Shown one piece after another: positions 23,352 to 35,800 of a stretch of 64,000 nt of DNA. Within the stretch, counting starts at the first letter, position 1. Each line of letters opens with the position of its first letter. The notes below the pieces were generated by a model, which did not search any database, was not told where the DNA came from, and worked only from the letters and a program-made list of their open reading frames with translations. Source of the DNA: Solen grandis (lineage: Eukaryota > Mollusca > Bivalvia > Adapedonta > Solenidae); contig CM037792.1 of assembly GCA_021229015.1 (NCBI GenBank), positions 38,156,544-38,220,543 of the forward strand, given 5' to 3'. The translations under genes were made by a program, and so were the position numbers.

Positions 23352-24482
23352 CTAATCAGCCTTTGCGGAGGAGCCAGCTGGAGTTTCGCACACGGGTCCA
23401 GTCTTGTCGGGTGCAACAGATGCCTGGAATGAGGTACATGTGTTTTTAATTGGTTTGTGTACATCCAGTAGGTAACCGGGCTTCATCCCTGACGTAGATA
23501 TGTGTGTATTTGAAGTGGGAGTGTCGCCAGTCGTGTTGTCATTGGTGACCATATCATCCTCGCCACTTTGCTGATCATCGCTGACTGAGATATGTGGCTG
23601 GCCATTGACAGGTTCCGTGTCAAATTCGTCAATGGCTCGCTGGAACAGCTCTTGTACTCGTTCCTCTACATTGGAGTTTCTTGAGCCTCGCAGTATGGAA
23701 TGCCATCCCGGGAATAAATCACGGACAATATCGCCATTAACTTCTAAGGCCGCAGGATACCTCAGCTTCACCTTGCGAGGGCCAAATCTGCTCCTAGCAT
23801 CTTTAAAGTCGGGCCAAAGTTCTCGACGGGCCTGGGCAATTTCGCGTGGGTAGTCCCTGGAGACGCCATATGTGGTACCACGTAATAAATGTACCTTCGA
23901 CATAACAGTGTCAACATCACTTGGACTACTGAAAGTGACCATAATTGTTCTGTGACGAGGGTTCTGTCGACCATGCGAGTTAGGTTGCCGTCTACCGAGT
24001 CTGTATGCATGTACGATTGACACATTTCCATCAGGAATATTGAACTGTTCGTTAAGGAACTTAAGAATGATGCCACGGCAATCGTCGTTACCAATGACTT
24101 CTGGGTGACCATTAAACAATAAATTGTTTTTGAGCATACGGGCCTCCATTTCAATACTTCTGTATTCTAATAACCGAAGCCGGGCCTCCATGACATCTAT
24201 TTTGGCCGATTGATAGTGATAATTTTTAGATAAATGTTCAATTCCTTTACATACAGGCCCCAATGCAGACATCATACTGAACATAGTTGATAGTTTGTCA
24301 TCAGTATTAAGTTTATCAAATTGATCTTGGGACGGTATGTGTTTCATACCAGTAACTGAATGTGGGAGGGGTGACCCATGCGACGTGGCGCTCGATGACC
24401 TTCGTTGTCTCTTTCGTAATTGAGATGTGAATCCTTCGCTCAATGGGGCAAATTTACCTCTGTAATTGTAGTCCATTTTCAT
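23352..24482 (-). CDS. LINE ORF1 protein, L1-type (coiled coil, RRM, C-terminal domain), 376 aa
   Basis: An intact 376-codon frame immediately upstream of ORF2, with 15 bp between them. Residues 1-50 are basic and serine-rich (LRKRQRRSSSATSH). Residues ~75-115 are heptad-like (IEHLSK...VMEARLRLLEYRSIEMEARM). Residues ~116-200 look like an RRM (LKNNLLFNGHPEVI as first strand, RTIMVTFSSPSDVDTVMSKV as last). Residues ~205-260 carry the L1-like C-terminal block SRDYPREIAQARRELWPDFK. In L1-type elements this protein trimerises, binds the element's RNA and acts as a chaperone. The tail after 270 is polar and low in complexity. The ATG at 24,482 is the first in frame and fits the length of the family. 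An active copy cannot be excluded for this ORF, but ORF2 is broken. Confidence 0.85.
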   Translation of the reverse strand: MKMDYNYRGKFAPLSEGFTSQLRKRQRRSSSATSHGSPLPHSVTGMKHIPSQDQFDKLNTDDKLSTMFSMMSALGPVCKGIEHLSKNYHYQSAKIDVMEARLRLLEYRSIEMEARMLKNNLLFNGHPEVIGNDDCRGIILKFLNEQFNIPDGNVSIVHAYRLGRRQPNSHGRQNPRHRTIMVTFSSPSDVDTVMSKVHLLRGTTYGVSRDYPREIAQARRELWPDFKDARSRFGPRKVKLRYPAALEVNGDIVRDLFPGWHSILRGSRNSNVEERVQELFQRAIDEFDTEPVNGQPHISVSDDQQSGEDDMVTNDNTTGDTPTSNTHISTSGMKPGYLLDVHKPIKNTCTSFQASVAPDKTGPVCETPAGSSAKAD

Positions 24483-24595
24483 ATTAAACTGCTCCAGTTC
24501 AAAAAACCAATTTTCTTTTGTTTTCTTCTAAGTTTAAATCACTCAAACAATATTTTTCCCTAGCGATTCAAAACATGTCCGCCATACTCTCACTC

Positions 24596-24681
24596 ACCGG
24601 AAGTCTATGGTTCAGTGGGTATTTATGACGTCACAGAAAGGTAAACATGAACAAAGATGGCGGCGGCCATAGCCGATCGAA
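24596..24681 (-). promoter_or_regulatory. Possible LINE 5' promoter: ETS, CRE and YY1-like sites
   Basis: The plus strand reads accggaagt (ETS, about 24,597), tgacgtcac (CRE, about 24,629) and aaagatggcggcggcc (YY1-like, about 24,654), all 115-190 bp upstream of ORF1. A GC-rich patch with these sites in an AT-rich background suits an internal LINE promoter. Inferred from sites only. Confidence 0.4.
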
Positions 24682-24789
24682 ATCACAAACTTTAAACAGC
24701 TATATCTTCACAAATATAGCGTGTATAAAAATGAAAGTCATGTCAAAGTGATCTACACTAAAAGGTTTGTTGATGGTTAAATTTTCATT

Positions 24790-24811
24790 TCAGCCGAGCG
24801 TATTCCTTTAA
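24790..24811 (-). mobile_element. Solo Kolobok-like terminus plus TTAA
   Basis: tcagccgagcgtattcct followed by TTAA is identical to the right end of the Kolobok-like element at 18,576-18,597. No matching left end was found nearby; the interior next to it (upstream) differs from 18.4-18.6 kb. Either a related MITE was cut by the LINE, or its partner lies beyond the assembly gap. Confidence 0.65.
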
Positions 24812-24867
24812 GATAATCAGATTTATCAATTTTAAAAATGTTTTGAAACTGATCAAATGTGTAATAT

Positions 24868-24967
24868 NNNNNNNNNNNNNNNNNNNNNNNNNNNNNNNNN
24901 NNNNNNNNNNNNNNNNNNNNNNNNNNNNNNNNNNNNNNNNNNNNNNNNNNNNNNNNNNNNNNNNNNN
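24868..24967. other. Assembly gap (100 N)
   Basis: Exactly 100 N, the usual placeholder for a gap of unknown size. The sequence changes from unique or transposon DNA to the TGACGTCA repeat family across it. Confidence 0.99.
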
Positions 24968-25320
24968 GGACAGATTTTATAAGCATTTAAAAATTTACGA
25001 CCTTGGTTCGAATCTTGGATTCGCTATAGAACCATGGACTTTTCGAATTTTGAAAAACGGACACAGGGATCCACAACTAGACCCTAACATACACATTCTG
25101 TGAAATTTTGATAACAATCGGTCCAGAAATATTGGCTGTAGACCGCGTACAATCTTTTTCACCTGACGTCAAATCTGACGTTATATGACGTCGTATGAAT
25201 ATAAAATTCATTGCATCCGAAAGCTGATGGTTTGAAATATATTCCATAAAATTTTCATTGTTCTGAGTCAATGGCAACACCTCGAAATTAACAACAAATA
25301 TAAGAGGAAGAAAAAAGAAT
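24968..25320 (-). repeat. First TGACGTCA-family monomer (left-arm orientation)
   Basis: Shows the landmarks of the family: tggttcgaatcttggattcg, cgaattttgaaaaacggaca, ggctgtagaccgcgtac, cctgacgtcaaatctgacgt, and the end block gaggaagaaaaaagaataac. Starts at the gap, so it is truncated. Confidence 0.85.
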
Positions 25321-25361
25321 AACTAGATTTCGTTTGCACGGCAAACGATAGGACTTTCTGC
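25321..25361 (-). repeat. Junction hairpin module, variant stem CGTTTGC/GCAAACG
   Basis: On the minus strand: GCAGAAAGTCCTAT, stem CGTTTGC, loop CGT, stem GCAAACG, AAAT, CTAGT. Stem arms lie at 25,331-25,337 and 25,341-25,347. The stem sequence differs from other copies (CATTCGT, CTTTTGTT) but is fully paired. Confidence 0.85.
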
Positions 25362-27689
25362 AAACCGCTTAAAACTCAATCAAACTGAAAATTATTAATA
25401 CGGAATACACAGAAAATATTAGGTATCTAGAGTGTAACCTATACATTCTTTGAAAATTTTCAAAAAATTCATTAATTTATAATGTTTGTTTGACGATCTG
25501 GAAGTTGAGATAGAGTCGATAGCATCCAATTCCAGGTTAACCAGTAAATAATTTGTTTTAATTCAATATTTAAAAGTGCTAATCTTTGGATCAGGAAGAT
25601 CAAATATGATTGAATGTTGTTTTTTAAATTGTTGAGGAGCTAATGATAAATCCTGCATATGATAATTGTTAAATTGACATTGTTGCATACAAGGACAGCA
25701 GGCGCATATACCAGTAAGAACATGTACTGTTATTTCAGTTCCAAAATTAAGTTGATGAAAAAAAAGCAATTGACTTAATTTTGATGGAGTAACCATATTT
25801 TCATTATTCAATTAAAATTGTGAAAACCCAATTCCTTGAAAAATTGATGAGTAAATACCCAATTGACCTCAAACCTTATCTGTAGCCCTGTTCTGATAAT
25901 TATTTATACCAAGTATCAGGAGAAATGGCTGAAAGTACCGGACAAGATTTTGCTTAAATACTGCATGACCGACTTACCGACCAACCGACTGACCAACCAA
26001 CCGACCAACAGAGTGATTCTCTTCCATTTGTGCTGGTATACAGGGGTTTTCATTTCAAAACAAAAATAAATCAATAAAAACCTAGTATCATATTAATTAA
26101 CATAAAATCTTAAGGTTTTTAGAACAGGGTTGCTTGATTAATGATTTGTCTGCACCGTTTACTCAGTTCAACATCATAATGGTTTCATAATGAGTTTCCC
26201 CATGCGCTTGTGACTAGCCTGTTGATGTGCAACATGTTTTGATTTTGCCGACATATCATTATCCCTACTGGGACCCATGTTTACATGCACTAAAATACAC
26301 ACGCGTGTGTATATATTCTCCAAATCACCTGTCACATGCATTTGATTGACAGATCAGCCAAGGGCGTGTTGAATTTTATCACAGCATCCATGCATCACTA
26401 ATTCTTGACCGTACGCCATGTTAGTGTTGATAATTATTATGCATTAATTTTACCAAAAGAGTGATAGCACTGATTACAGCATTAATATAAAAAGAAAATG
26501 TCCAAGAGACAACCGTAAAATTTGAAGGGAAAAATTTAAATAGAAGTCATTAAAAAAGACGAAAATTAGCTGGCCCGGAATGATCACAAGAATGTGAAAC
26601 GCGAAAGGTAGCCAGCAAATAAAGTAAATAAAACAATTGATTTACTTCCCAGAGCAAAAATGTGTATTTATTTTGTCTTAACGTCTGTTAGTCTGTAATT
26701 TGGGTCATCCTGTTTTAATGATTGAAATCCTTCTCTATTATATAATCTTAACGGAGCCCTATTTCAAAAGAGATATGACTGTTTCGTTACATTTTGGAGT
26801 ATACTTAGTTCATGTAAATTTTAACACCAATGAACTAGCAGTATAAGTGGACATTTGTGAAAAAAAAGATGACCTGTAATTTGATGGTTGTCGCATTACG
26901 ACAGAATATGTTCAAAATCAAAACCTACAAGATGAAAAAAGGAAAGAGCAATGCTGTTTGGGTTAAAATAAACATTATTTCAAATTGCCTACACATACCA
27001 TCTTTTCTACATCTGTTCAGCATTTTTTCTTATTTTTTGATAAACAAAAATAAATAAATTTAAAAAGAATTTTACCATATAAGAATATATAAGAAAAAAG
27101 TGCATTCTGGTTTTGAAAAAGACAATAATGTAATGCCCAAGCATTACTAATTTTTCTTACCTTTGTATTTGTCTTTGGGTTGGATCAATTTGTATCTGCT
27201 ATTTGTATCTTTTTGTATCTGATTTGCAGCGTCTCTGACAAATCACATAAATTTTGACAGTTGACTGACTTATCTGCCAGCAAACTAGCCAAATTAATGC
27301 ATTACGCCAGGAATATTCTCTTCACCTCCGTGTCACATTTCAAATTGCAATCGGTCTCGATGTAAACGTAATCCATTTGTGTAATGTCTGTATTTAGATA
27401 TTCAGTGTGGTTTAGATGTCATTTCCAGCTTGATTCACTTTTATATGTTATAATATGTTTTAATTAAGGTTTATGCCGAGTAAATCCGTTTGATTATTGG
27501 TAAACATTGTATTTTTAAAAGTTTTAATCTGCAAACTCCCTTTACACGAGGGCGACCATTTTGTTTACATCTTTGGGTTACCCTGTGTACTGTAATGTAC
27601 CTTACTATATTGATAAATAATAGAATTGAAACACCATTAAATTATTGTCATCACTTGTTTAGCTAGTAATATCATATATATGATATAAG
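25362..27689. other. AT-rich non-coding stretch
   Basis: No gene recognised. Contains a dispersed-repeat segment at about 25,863-26,070 with a tetranucleotide patch, and otherwise apparently single-copy AT-rich DNA within this window. Confidence 0.45.
25967..26011. repeat. Tetranucleotide patch (gacc/aacc)
   Basis: Degenerate gaccgacttaccgaccaacc followed by gactgaccaaccaaccgacc. Confidence 0.8.
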
Positions 27690-28640
27690 TAAAAAGTTTA
27701 TTTTGCAATTTATATGACTAATACATATCTGTAAACTTATATTTTCCGAAAATGCTTCAATTAAGGTGAAAGCGAAAGTAGGATATTTTTCGAAAATTCT
27801 CACAATTGGGTTTAAATTCGTATTTTTGATGTAACTTCCTTATAATTTAATCAATTTTAAAACTCTAGGTACCAAAATAATCGTCTGAAAATTCTCTACA
27901 TCTCACTTGCTTAATGTTTGGACTTATATCCAATGAGTTTTAAGATATTAGCCGTAAAATTTTAACAACACGGCAGAATCGCTGAAATTCTACATGTTTA
28001 AATTCTTATTTTTGATGTAACTTCCTTATACTTTGTTCAATTTCAAAACTTAAGGTACCAAAATAATCGTCCGAAAATTTTCTACATTTCACACGCTTTA
28101 TGTTTAAGATATTATCAATACTTTTTGAGATAGAAGCTCTTAAACCTCCTGAAAAATGAAAAAAAAAACACCTAAGCTATATGCACGAATTTCGTTTTTT
28201 CCCCATTTCTTCATGAATCTTAGGTCAATCATTAAACTGTAAGCATCAAAAGAACGGCCAAATATTGCTTTACAAATAATATCCATCATCATATTTTCAA
28301 AAATCAAAGATTTTAGAGATTAAACTGTTAAACACACTGGGGGTTACCAAATTTTCATTTTTCCGCCATAACTCAACCGATTAAACCCCGATCATCAAAA
28401 ACTAAATATCATCTGAAAGTCTTTCTTAGCACTATAAATTATATGCATAGTGTCTCGATAGAATATTTACCGTTTTTGAGATATTTAAGGCCGAAGAAAA
28501 ACCCGATAATTGATATATGACCTTGACCATTGGGATTTTCCGGAAACGGAAGTGACGTGGCTCCATAGAATCTAATACTGCATCTTCACACAAAATTTCA
28601 AGCAAATCATACAAAAAATAAAGCCTACAGGGCTTAAAAA
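27690..28640. repeat. Companion repeat block B (left arm)
   Basis: Internal near-duplications (ttgatgtaacttccttata twice, at about 27,828 and 28,012; ggtaccaaaataatcgtc twice). Noisy reverse-complement copies are seen at about 55,540-56,525 and 59,740-60,230, and related sequence at 32,200-32,560, 38,880-39,730 and 44,330-44,680. It is part of the same composite repeat as the TGACGTCA monomers. No ORF. Confidence 0.7.
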
Positions 28641-31500
28641 CCGTTAAGTTTTAATACGAAAGTTTTCATAGCATAATGACGTCATGTGACGTCATATGAC
28701 TTTCATCTTTTTAGAATGTAAAGAAAACCTAGAGACTAATATTTAGGCCAAATATCAGCTTTTTAGCTCATCTGAAAGCGATTTTATACGCATTTGAAAT
28801 TTGACGTCAATGGTTCGAATACTGGAATCGCTATAGAACCATGGACTTTTCGAATTTTGAAAAACGGACACCGAAAGGCACAATTAGAGCCTAACATACA
28901 TATTCTGTGAAATTTTGATGAAAATCGGCCCGAAATATTGGCTGTAGACCGCGTACAAACTTTTCCACCTGACGTCAAATCTGACGTTATATGACGTCAT
29001 ATGAATATAAAATTCATTGCATTCGAAAGCACATGGTTTGAAATATTTGCCATAAAATTTTCATTGTTCTTGGCCATTGGCAAACACATCGAAATTAACA
29101 CAAATACAAGAGGAAGAAAAAAGAATAAGAAGAATAAGAATAACTAGATTTCATTCGTTGATACAAATTTGATAGGACTTTCTACTACATTTGTTGAACA
29201 CTTAAAAGCTAAAAAAGTAAAAAGATATGAATTCCAGCCTTTAACTTGCTTTTATATGGCCATAATTTAAAATAAACTTTGAAAAATATAACCGTTTAAC
29301 TTGGAGGATATGGCAACAGTAACTGAAAATCATTTTTTTATATCGATTTATTTAACTTGGATTAATTTTTATAATCTATGTTACAAATCAAATTTATTTA
29401 AATGCTTACAATTCGAATTTCATCCTGAAATAATTGCCGAAGACCGCATAAAAGCTTGTGTAGACAGCGTCAAGTTTGATGTCATGTGACGTCATAGGCA
29501 TAAGAAAATCATTGAAATGAAATATTAAGTATTTTGAATATATCAAGTAATTTTTTCATGCTCCTTACAACTTTGCAACATATAGAAATTAACGCGTAGA
29601 TATATTAACATTCTTTTTGACCTTATGACGTCAAATGACGTTAATCCTTACAGAATATGAATAAGTCTCAAAGACTAATATTCAGTCCAAATATCAACTT
29701 TCTAAATCATCTGGAAGCGATTTTATATGTATTTGAAATTTGACGTCAATGGTTCGAAACTTGGATTCGCCATAGAACCATTGCTTTTTCGAATTTGTAA
29801 AAAGGGACCCGGGATACACATATAGAGCGTTACATATACATTCTGTGAAATTTTGATGAAAATCGGTCCAAAAATAATGGCTGTACACCGCGTAAAACCT
29901 TTTTGTCCTGACGTCAAATCTTACGTGATATAACGTCACATTAATACGAATTACACTGCATTCTAAAGCACACGGATTGATGTATATACCATTAGATTTC
30001 CATGGTCCTGGGAAGTAAACAACATATTTAAATTAACGCGTATTATATCAGAAATTATTTTTGACCTTATGACGTCATATGACGTCATGTGACGTTCATC
30101 TTCATAGAATGTAAAGCACTCTTGGAGACTTATATACTATCCAAATATAATATTATATTTCTAACTCATCTGGAAACGATTTTATACGTATTTGAAATTT
30201 GACGTCAATGGGTTTGAATTTTGGATCCGCCATAAAACCTTTGCATTTTCGAATTGGAAAACGGACACCGGAATGTAGACTTTAACATACACATTCTGTG
30301 AAATATTAATGAAAATCGACCCAGAAATAATGGCTGTAGACCGCGTATAAGCATTTTTAGACGACGTCAAGTTTGGACGTCAAAACACGTCATAGTCAAA
30401 TGAAAATTATTGAAATGGAAACATTCTATTTGAAGCATATGCTATTAAATTTTCAAGGTGCTCGGACGTAAACAACACATAAAAATTAGAAATTACCTTT
30501 CACCTCATGACGTCATATGACGGTCATATGACGTTCATCTTCAGAGAATATAAAGTAACCCTCGAGATTTATATTCTGTCCAAATATCATCTTTCTAGCT
30601 CATTTGTAAGCGATTTTATACGCATTTTAAATTTGACGTCAATGGGTTTGAATCTTGGATTCGCCATAGAACTATTGCATTCTCGAATTTTGAAAAGCGG
30701 ACACCGGATGCACAACTAGAGCTAACATACACATTCTGTGAAATTTTGATGAAAATCGGTCAAGAAATAATGGCTGTAGACCGCGTAAAAACTTTTTCAC
30801 CTGACGTCAAATCTGACGTTATATGACGTCGTATGAATATGAAATTAATTGCATCCGAAAGCTCATGATTTGAAATATATGCCATAAAATTTTTATTGTT
30901 CTGAGTCAATGGCAACACCTCGAAATTAACACAATATAAGAGGAAGAAAAAAAGAATAATAAGAAGAATAACTAGATTTCATTCGTTGATACGAATGATA
31001 GGACTTTCTGCTACATTTGACAAAACACTAAAAACGAAATAAATATAAGGATTTCAAATTCCTTCCGTTTAATTGTTTTTTGTAGGGCTATAACTTCCAT
31101 AAACTTTGAAAATAAACTGATTAACTTGGAGATATCTCAAAAGTAAATGTAAAACATTTTTTTTATTAATTTCATTTAACTTGGCCTATTTCTATAAACT
31201 ATGTAACGAAACAAATTTATTGAAAATGCTTACAATTCGATTGTCACATAATTCGATCTAGCTTTAGATATTTTCAAGATTATAAGCAATGATTGAACTT
31301 AACATTTTCCGAAAATGGAAGTGACATAGTTCCATAGGATCAAATGCCTCACCTTCAGTAAGATTCATGCAAATTAAACAAAAATATAAGGCATACAGGT
31401 CTTAAAAACCGTTAAATTAAAAAAAAATGGCCTTATAAGGTCACATGACGTCATATGACGTTCATCTTCTCAGAATGTAAAGAAGACTTGAAGACTTATA
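28641..31500 (-). repeat. TGACGTCA monomer array, left arm part 1
   Basis: About four full ~450-bp monomers. The landmark tgtagaccgcgta (or a close variant) recurs near 28,943, 29,882, 30,325 and 30,775. Junction modules lie at about 29,150-29,195 (stem decayed) and 30,972-31,011 (stem CATTCGT, loop TGAT, ACGAATG). Perfect TGACGTCA sites recur at several fixed places per monomer. Confidence 0.85.
30980..31011 (-). repeat. Junction hairpin module (stem CATTCGT/ACGAATG)
   Basis: Stem arms 30,980-30,986 and 30,991-30,997, four-base loop, followed by ATAGGACTTTCTGC. Preceded by aactagattt. Same module as at 43,253 in opposite orientation. Confidence 0.85.
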
Positions 31501-31689
31501 CTGAAATTGAAGTTAAAAAAATAAAAGTCTGCCCATTATCTTGCACATGTAGTTTACATACAAAATTTATACTATGTCATATGACATGAAGAAAAATGAA
31601 ACAGTGTTCAAATGTAAGTTTCTAACTTCATCACACATAGAATTTCATCACTCCAGCTCAGTTGTAACCTTGTTTAATTTAGCCTCAGT

Positions 31690-32650
31690 AGGAAGAAAAA
31701 ATTGAATATTTGTATAGTGCTATATCCTTTCGACACCTGTAAGTAGTTAAACGTATTTAGCGATTTTGGCGTGTTTGGGTTTCCCGTAGTTTTGCCATAA
31801 ATTCCTGGAATTTCGAACTATGGTGATATTTTGAAAGGTAAAAATCCCAGCCTACAAACTGATGCAATATGAATATCGTTAGCATAACAATGCAGTTTTT
31901 TAGATGGTCTAAAATGTGGGCTGTTGTGAAATTTTCAAGGCTTGCAAACTGCTCGCTAGCTAATATGTTGCAAATAGGGATTTTTGTCTTGTGCCGTTGT
32001 ACATTATTAACTTCAATGCTTATTTTGGAAACAGTCAACATTCGACAAAAAAAAAAAAAAAAAAAAAAAAAATCAAGATATAGCCCATCAATTCCCAATT
32101 TGATATATATATATATTTTTTTTAAGGTCGTTGCGCAAGTATTTAAGCTTGGTGACCCCTGCGCGTGACCTTTTCCATATTTGTATGATGCTTGATTATG
32201 AAATATCTTATTTTCATGTAACTTTCTTATATGAAGTCCAATTTCAATAAAATTTGGTACCCTTTAGAAAGCTCTTAAAACATGCTACATTTTATACGCA
32301 TAATGTATAAACTTATCTTCAGTCGTTTCTGAGGATATTGACTGTTAAACTCAAGAAAACAGCATATTATCAGCAAAATTAGTTTTTTTCATTTAGTTTT
32401 TTTGCTTATAACTTTGTATTGCGTAAACCAATTTTAATAAACTAATATCTTTGGAAACGTCAATTATTCAGTTATAATTCTTATTCATACATATATTTAC
32501 AAAAATCGATATTTATTGAGATATGGCTACATATATGCAGTAGGGGGGAAATCAAAATTTCCTCACGTGCCTAATACCCATAAAAATTTCATCGTCCTAG
32601 GACTATTGCAACATATTAAAATAAGCGTTTAGTTAGGAAGAAGAAAGAAT
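31690..32650 (-). repeat. Companion repeat block C, inverted partner of 44.2-45.2 kb
   Basis: Positions in this block and in 44,220-45,190 add to about 76,877 along their length, so they are collinear inverted copies. Both include gacacctgtaa or its complement, a homopolymer/TA patch, and a ~113-codon open frame in corresponding positions (31,757-32,098 minus; 44,779-45,120 plus). Confidence 0.8.
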
Positions 32651-32896
32651 AATAATAATAAACAAATGACGTCACAATGACGACATATGACTTTTATTTT
32701 CACATAATTGTTAAGACACCCAGAGACCTACTAACTGACAAAATTTCAACTTTCTATCTCAAATAGGACAGTTTTTATAAAGCATTTTAAATATTGACGT
32801 CATTGGTTCGAATCTTGGATCCGCCATATATGCTTGGACTTTTCGAATTTTGAAAAACGGACACCGGATACACAATAAGAACGTAATATACACATT

Positions 32897-35800
32897 TTTT
32901 TTTTTTTTTTTTGTTGGAGGCCCCATCAGGGAAAACCCCATTTATTATCCCCCGTAATAGTTCAATAGGGGTCGGAGAGCCCTCCCCAATTTTCCTTACA
33001 ATAATGAAGAAGAAACAAGAATAGAATACTAAAGTAACGTACTATAGGGACATTATTAATTACATTTAGAATATGCATGGTATTAAATAATCCTATTTAA
33101 CTATTCCTTAAGATAACAATACATAGAAGTACATTCATTAATATTAATATTTGGGCTGTAGAAACAATTGGAAAGGATTTCTTACAAAATAATTTACTAT
33201 GGGTAAGAGAGTCTTGATATATCCAGTTAAACTCTGCAATATTACATACACATGATGTATAGTATTTATATAATCTGAATTTCCTATCCTTAAAATATAA
33301 GAATGATATTCAAGACTTTAATGGTATTCAATTTTGTCATTTTCTTTTTACTTTAAATATCGTTGGAGATTGAATATATCATTTAAAAGTAGAATTTATT
33401 CTCATTATAGTAAAATTGTAACAAAAGGGAGCCTTTTTTATGTGTTGAGTAATAATATATAACGTAAATGCATTATGCTTAATAGAGAGAGAGAGAGAGA
33501 GAGAATGTTAAATCTAAAAATCACATTCATTAATATATTTTTTTAAGTTTAGGGGGAGAAACAAAATAGAATAATAATAATTTGGGCAAGTTGCAAGTGT
33601 TTTTGGTGATGATGGTTATATTTATCCCATTTAAAAAACTTTTTATGAATAATTTGTAATGTTGGAGAAAGGAGTCCATTTTTTTAAAACTCTATTATAT
33701 TATCATTCATTAATGCAATGAATTGTTCAGTTTTGTAAAATTTAAACACACGTTTTTGGAAGCTATTATGTTGGGACATTGGCAATGTTCTTTAACCTTA
33801 AAAATGTACAATTTAGCTAGAATATATGCTATTCAAGACTGTAGGAAAACATTTTATTACAAAATATTATGTTCTTTACATTTAATGAAAAATCAACTCT
33901 AGGACAGCTATTTCTTATAGTATTTCTAATCATTCCAGAATTGTCTGACTCTTATGCAATCATAAAGAGGTTGTATAATTGTTTCATCTTCTGTATGACA
34001 GAAAGAGCAGTGACTATTATCTTTTATAATTTCCCATATTCTTAAGTAAAACAATAAGTTCCAATTATCCTATGTTAATTTTTGTTTGAAACCATGTAGA
34101 GTTGAGTCTTTGTTGCAAATGAATGTAACTTAAAATATTTTTTCATCCTTTATATTTAAATTTAGACTTAACCCCCATCTGACCACTTTTTTAACTGAAG
34201 TAGGATTGCCTTATGATCTTTTTATCATAAATTTTTCTGCATCCTTTTGCATTCCTAAAAATGATATTAAGGGAGAGGAATTTTTGGGGTTTCTCCCAAT
34301 TTTTTAATCTAAACAACACAATTTACTTTTTTCATGAAACATTTTACTGCTGAAATCAAACAAGCATTTTCTAAAAAGTTAGAGAAAGCCCCAAATTTTT
34401 GGGTTTTTAAATTCTTCAAATTTTAAGAACTGCCTTATCATTCAGGATATCATTTACTAGTATAACTTTTTCTAAATATTTCTTTTTCTTTATAAGTTAC
34501 CTCCGACCTTTATATTATTATTATACCATAAATAAACTCTCTTGAAATCTAAAGATCCAATGGGAATTAATGAAATACAAAAAATGAAATAGGACATAAA
34601 AAACATCTTTCCAAAATGGATTAAAATATCTCCAATATTTTAAAAATTATTGTGGCCCCCAGTTTTAAAAGGTATGATGTTGTATGATATGCTGAAATTG
34701 GAAAATTCCATATATTTCCTGTTTTCTATGAACTTTCTCCTATCCAGGTATTTTTCAAAGCACAGATAAAAAAATCTAATATTAACCATTCTTAGACCCC
34801 CCATCTTTGGGTGGCAATAATACAACTTTCTTTTGTTTTTATCTGGTTTTCCCACCCCATAAAAAGTTAAAGAAAATAATTCTTTTTGTTTAATTATTTT
34901 TTTCCCCGGGGTTGGGTATTGACAAATTAGGTGTTTAAAGTTTAGGAATTTTTAATGTTTAAAGGACCGTTAAATTTTTCCTATCGGTGTAAGTAATCGT
35001 TTGACTATAGAGGGTAATAATGTTTCAATTTGATTTATCTTTTTCCGTGTATTACTGTTAATCATAGTGGTTTTTAAAGGTTTTTAGAAAATTTTTTTCC
35101 CAAGTAAAGTAAATTCAAATTTAACCCCAAATTAAGTCTAAATAAGAAAAAAAGTTAAAATTACTGTTTTTATTACTGCCTATCCAAATAACTTTTGTTT
35201 TTTCCATATTAACATTAAGGCCGGAGATTTTGCATAGAATGGGTTTAAATTTCAATGGCATGTTTAAGTGATTTTTCATCCCATCTAAAATCAATGAAGT
35301 GTCATCAGCAAACTGAGATATTTTAAAACTCTGTATTATTTATTGTTATTCCCTTTTTATGTTTTTGTTATTTTTGAATGAAATAGCCAGCACCTCGCAC
35401 TAATATAAATATATACGGAGATGATCCCCCCGAACGCAGCCACGACCTGGATAAAACCAATCAGATTTAAAAGCCCTTAAAAAAGACAACAAGACTCAAT
35501 ATTTTTATAAAAAGTTTTAAAACCATTGTTTTTAAAAAAAGGGCCAAAATTTTAAAATAATTTAAAATTTATCAAAGAAAAACCAAGAACAAGTCAAAGG
35601 CTTTTTCAAAATCTATTAAAGGAGAAGCCCCGGAATTTTTTAAAAATTTCTGTGTAAAATATCAAGTCATAAATTATTCCTAGTGTTTTTCCTATAAATC
35701 TATTAAATAATAAATCCAGTTTGGGGCCTTTCAATAATGTTAGAAAAGAGTAAATTTTTTTAAACTGTTTGCCATACTTGCTGGGGGCTATTTTATATGA

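Larger units (their letters stand above)
18644..24600 (-). mobile_element. Near-complete two-ORF LINE (APE-type non-LTR retrotransposon)
   Basis: A minus-strand element of about 6 kb. A 5' region lies at about 24,485-24,600 or beyond, followed by ORF1 (24,482-23,352), 15 bp of spacer, ORF2 (23,336-19,365) and a ~0.7-kb 3' UTR with AC and CT simple repeats. The 3' end is a short tandem tail of gttct units (plus strand gaacagaacagaacagaaca, 18,644-18,663). The 5' boundary is not certain. Target-site duplications were not found by eye. The domain order ORF1 with L1-type RRM, then APE-RT-zinc, and the tandem-repeat tail fit the jockey/I/L2 range of LINEs, but the clade is unresolved. Confidence 0.8.

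Noticed and set aside
25077..31000. Series of 60-80-codon frames containing similar peptides (e.g. IFIKISQNVYV, FEPLTSNF)
   Set aside because: They fall in the repeated monomers and owe their similarity to nucleotide repeats; each has different ends and stops.
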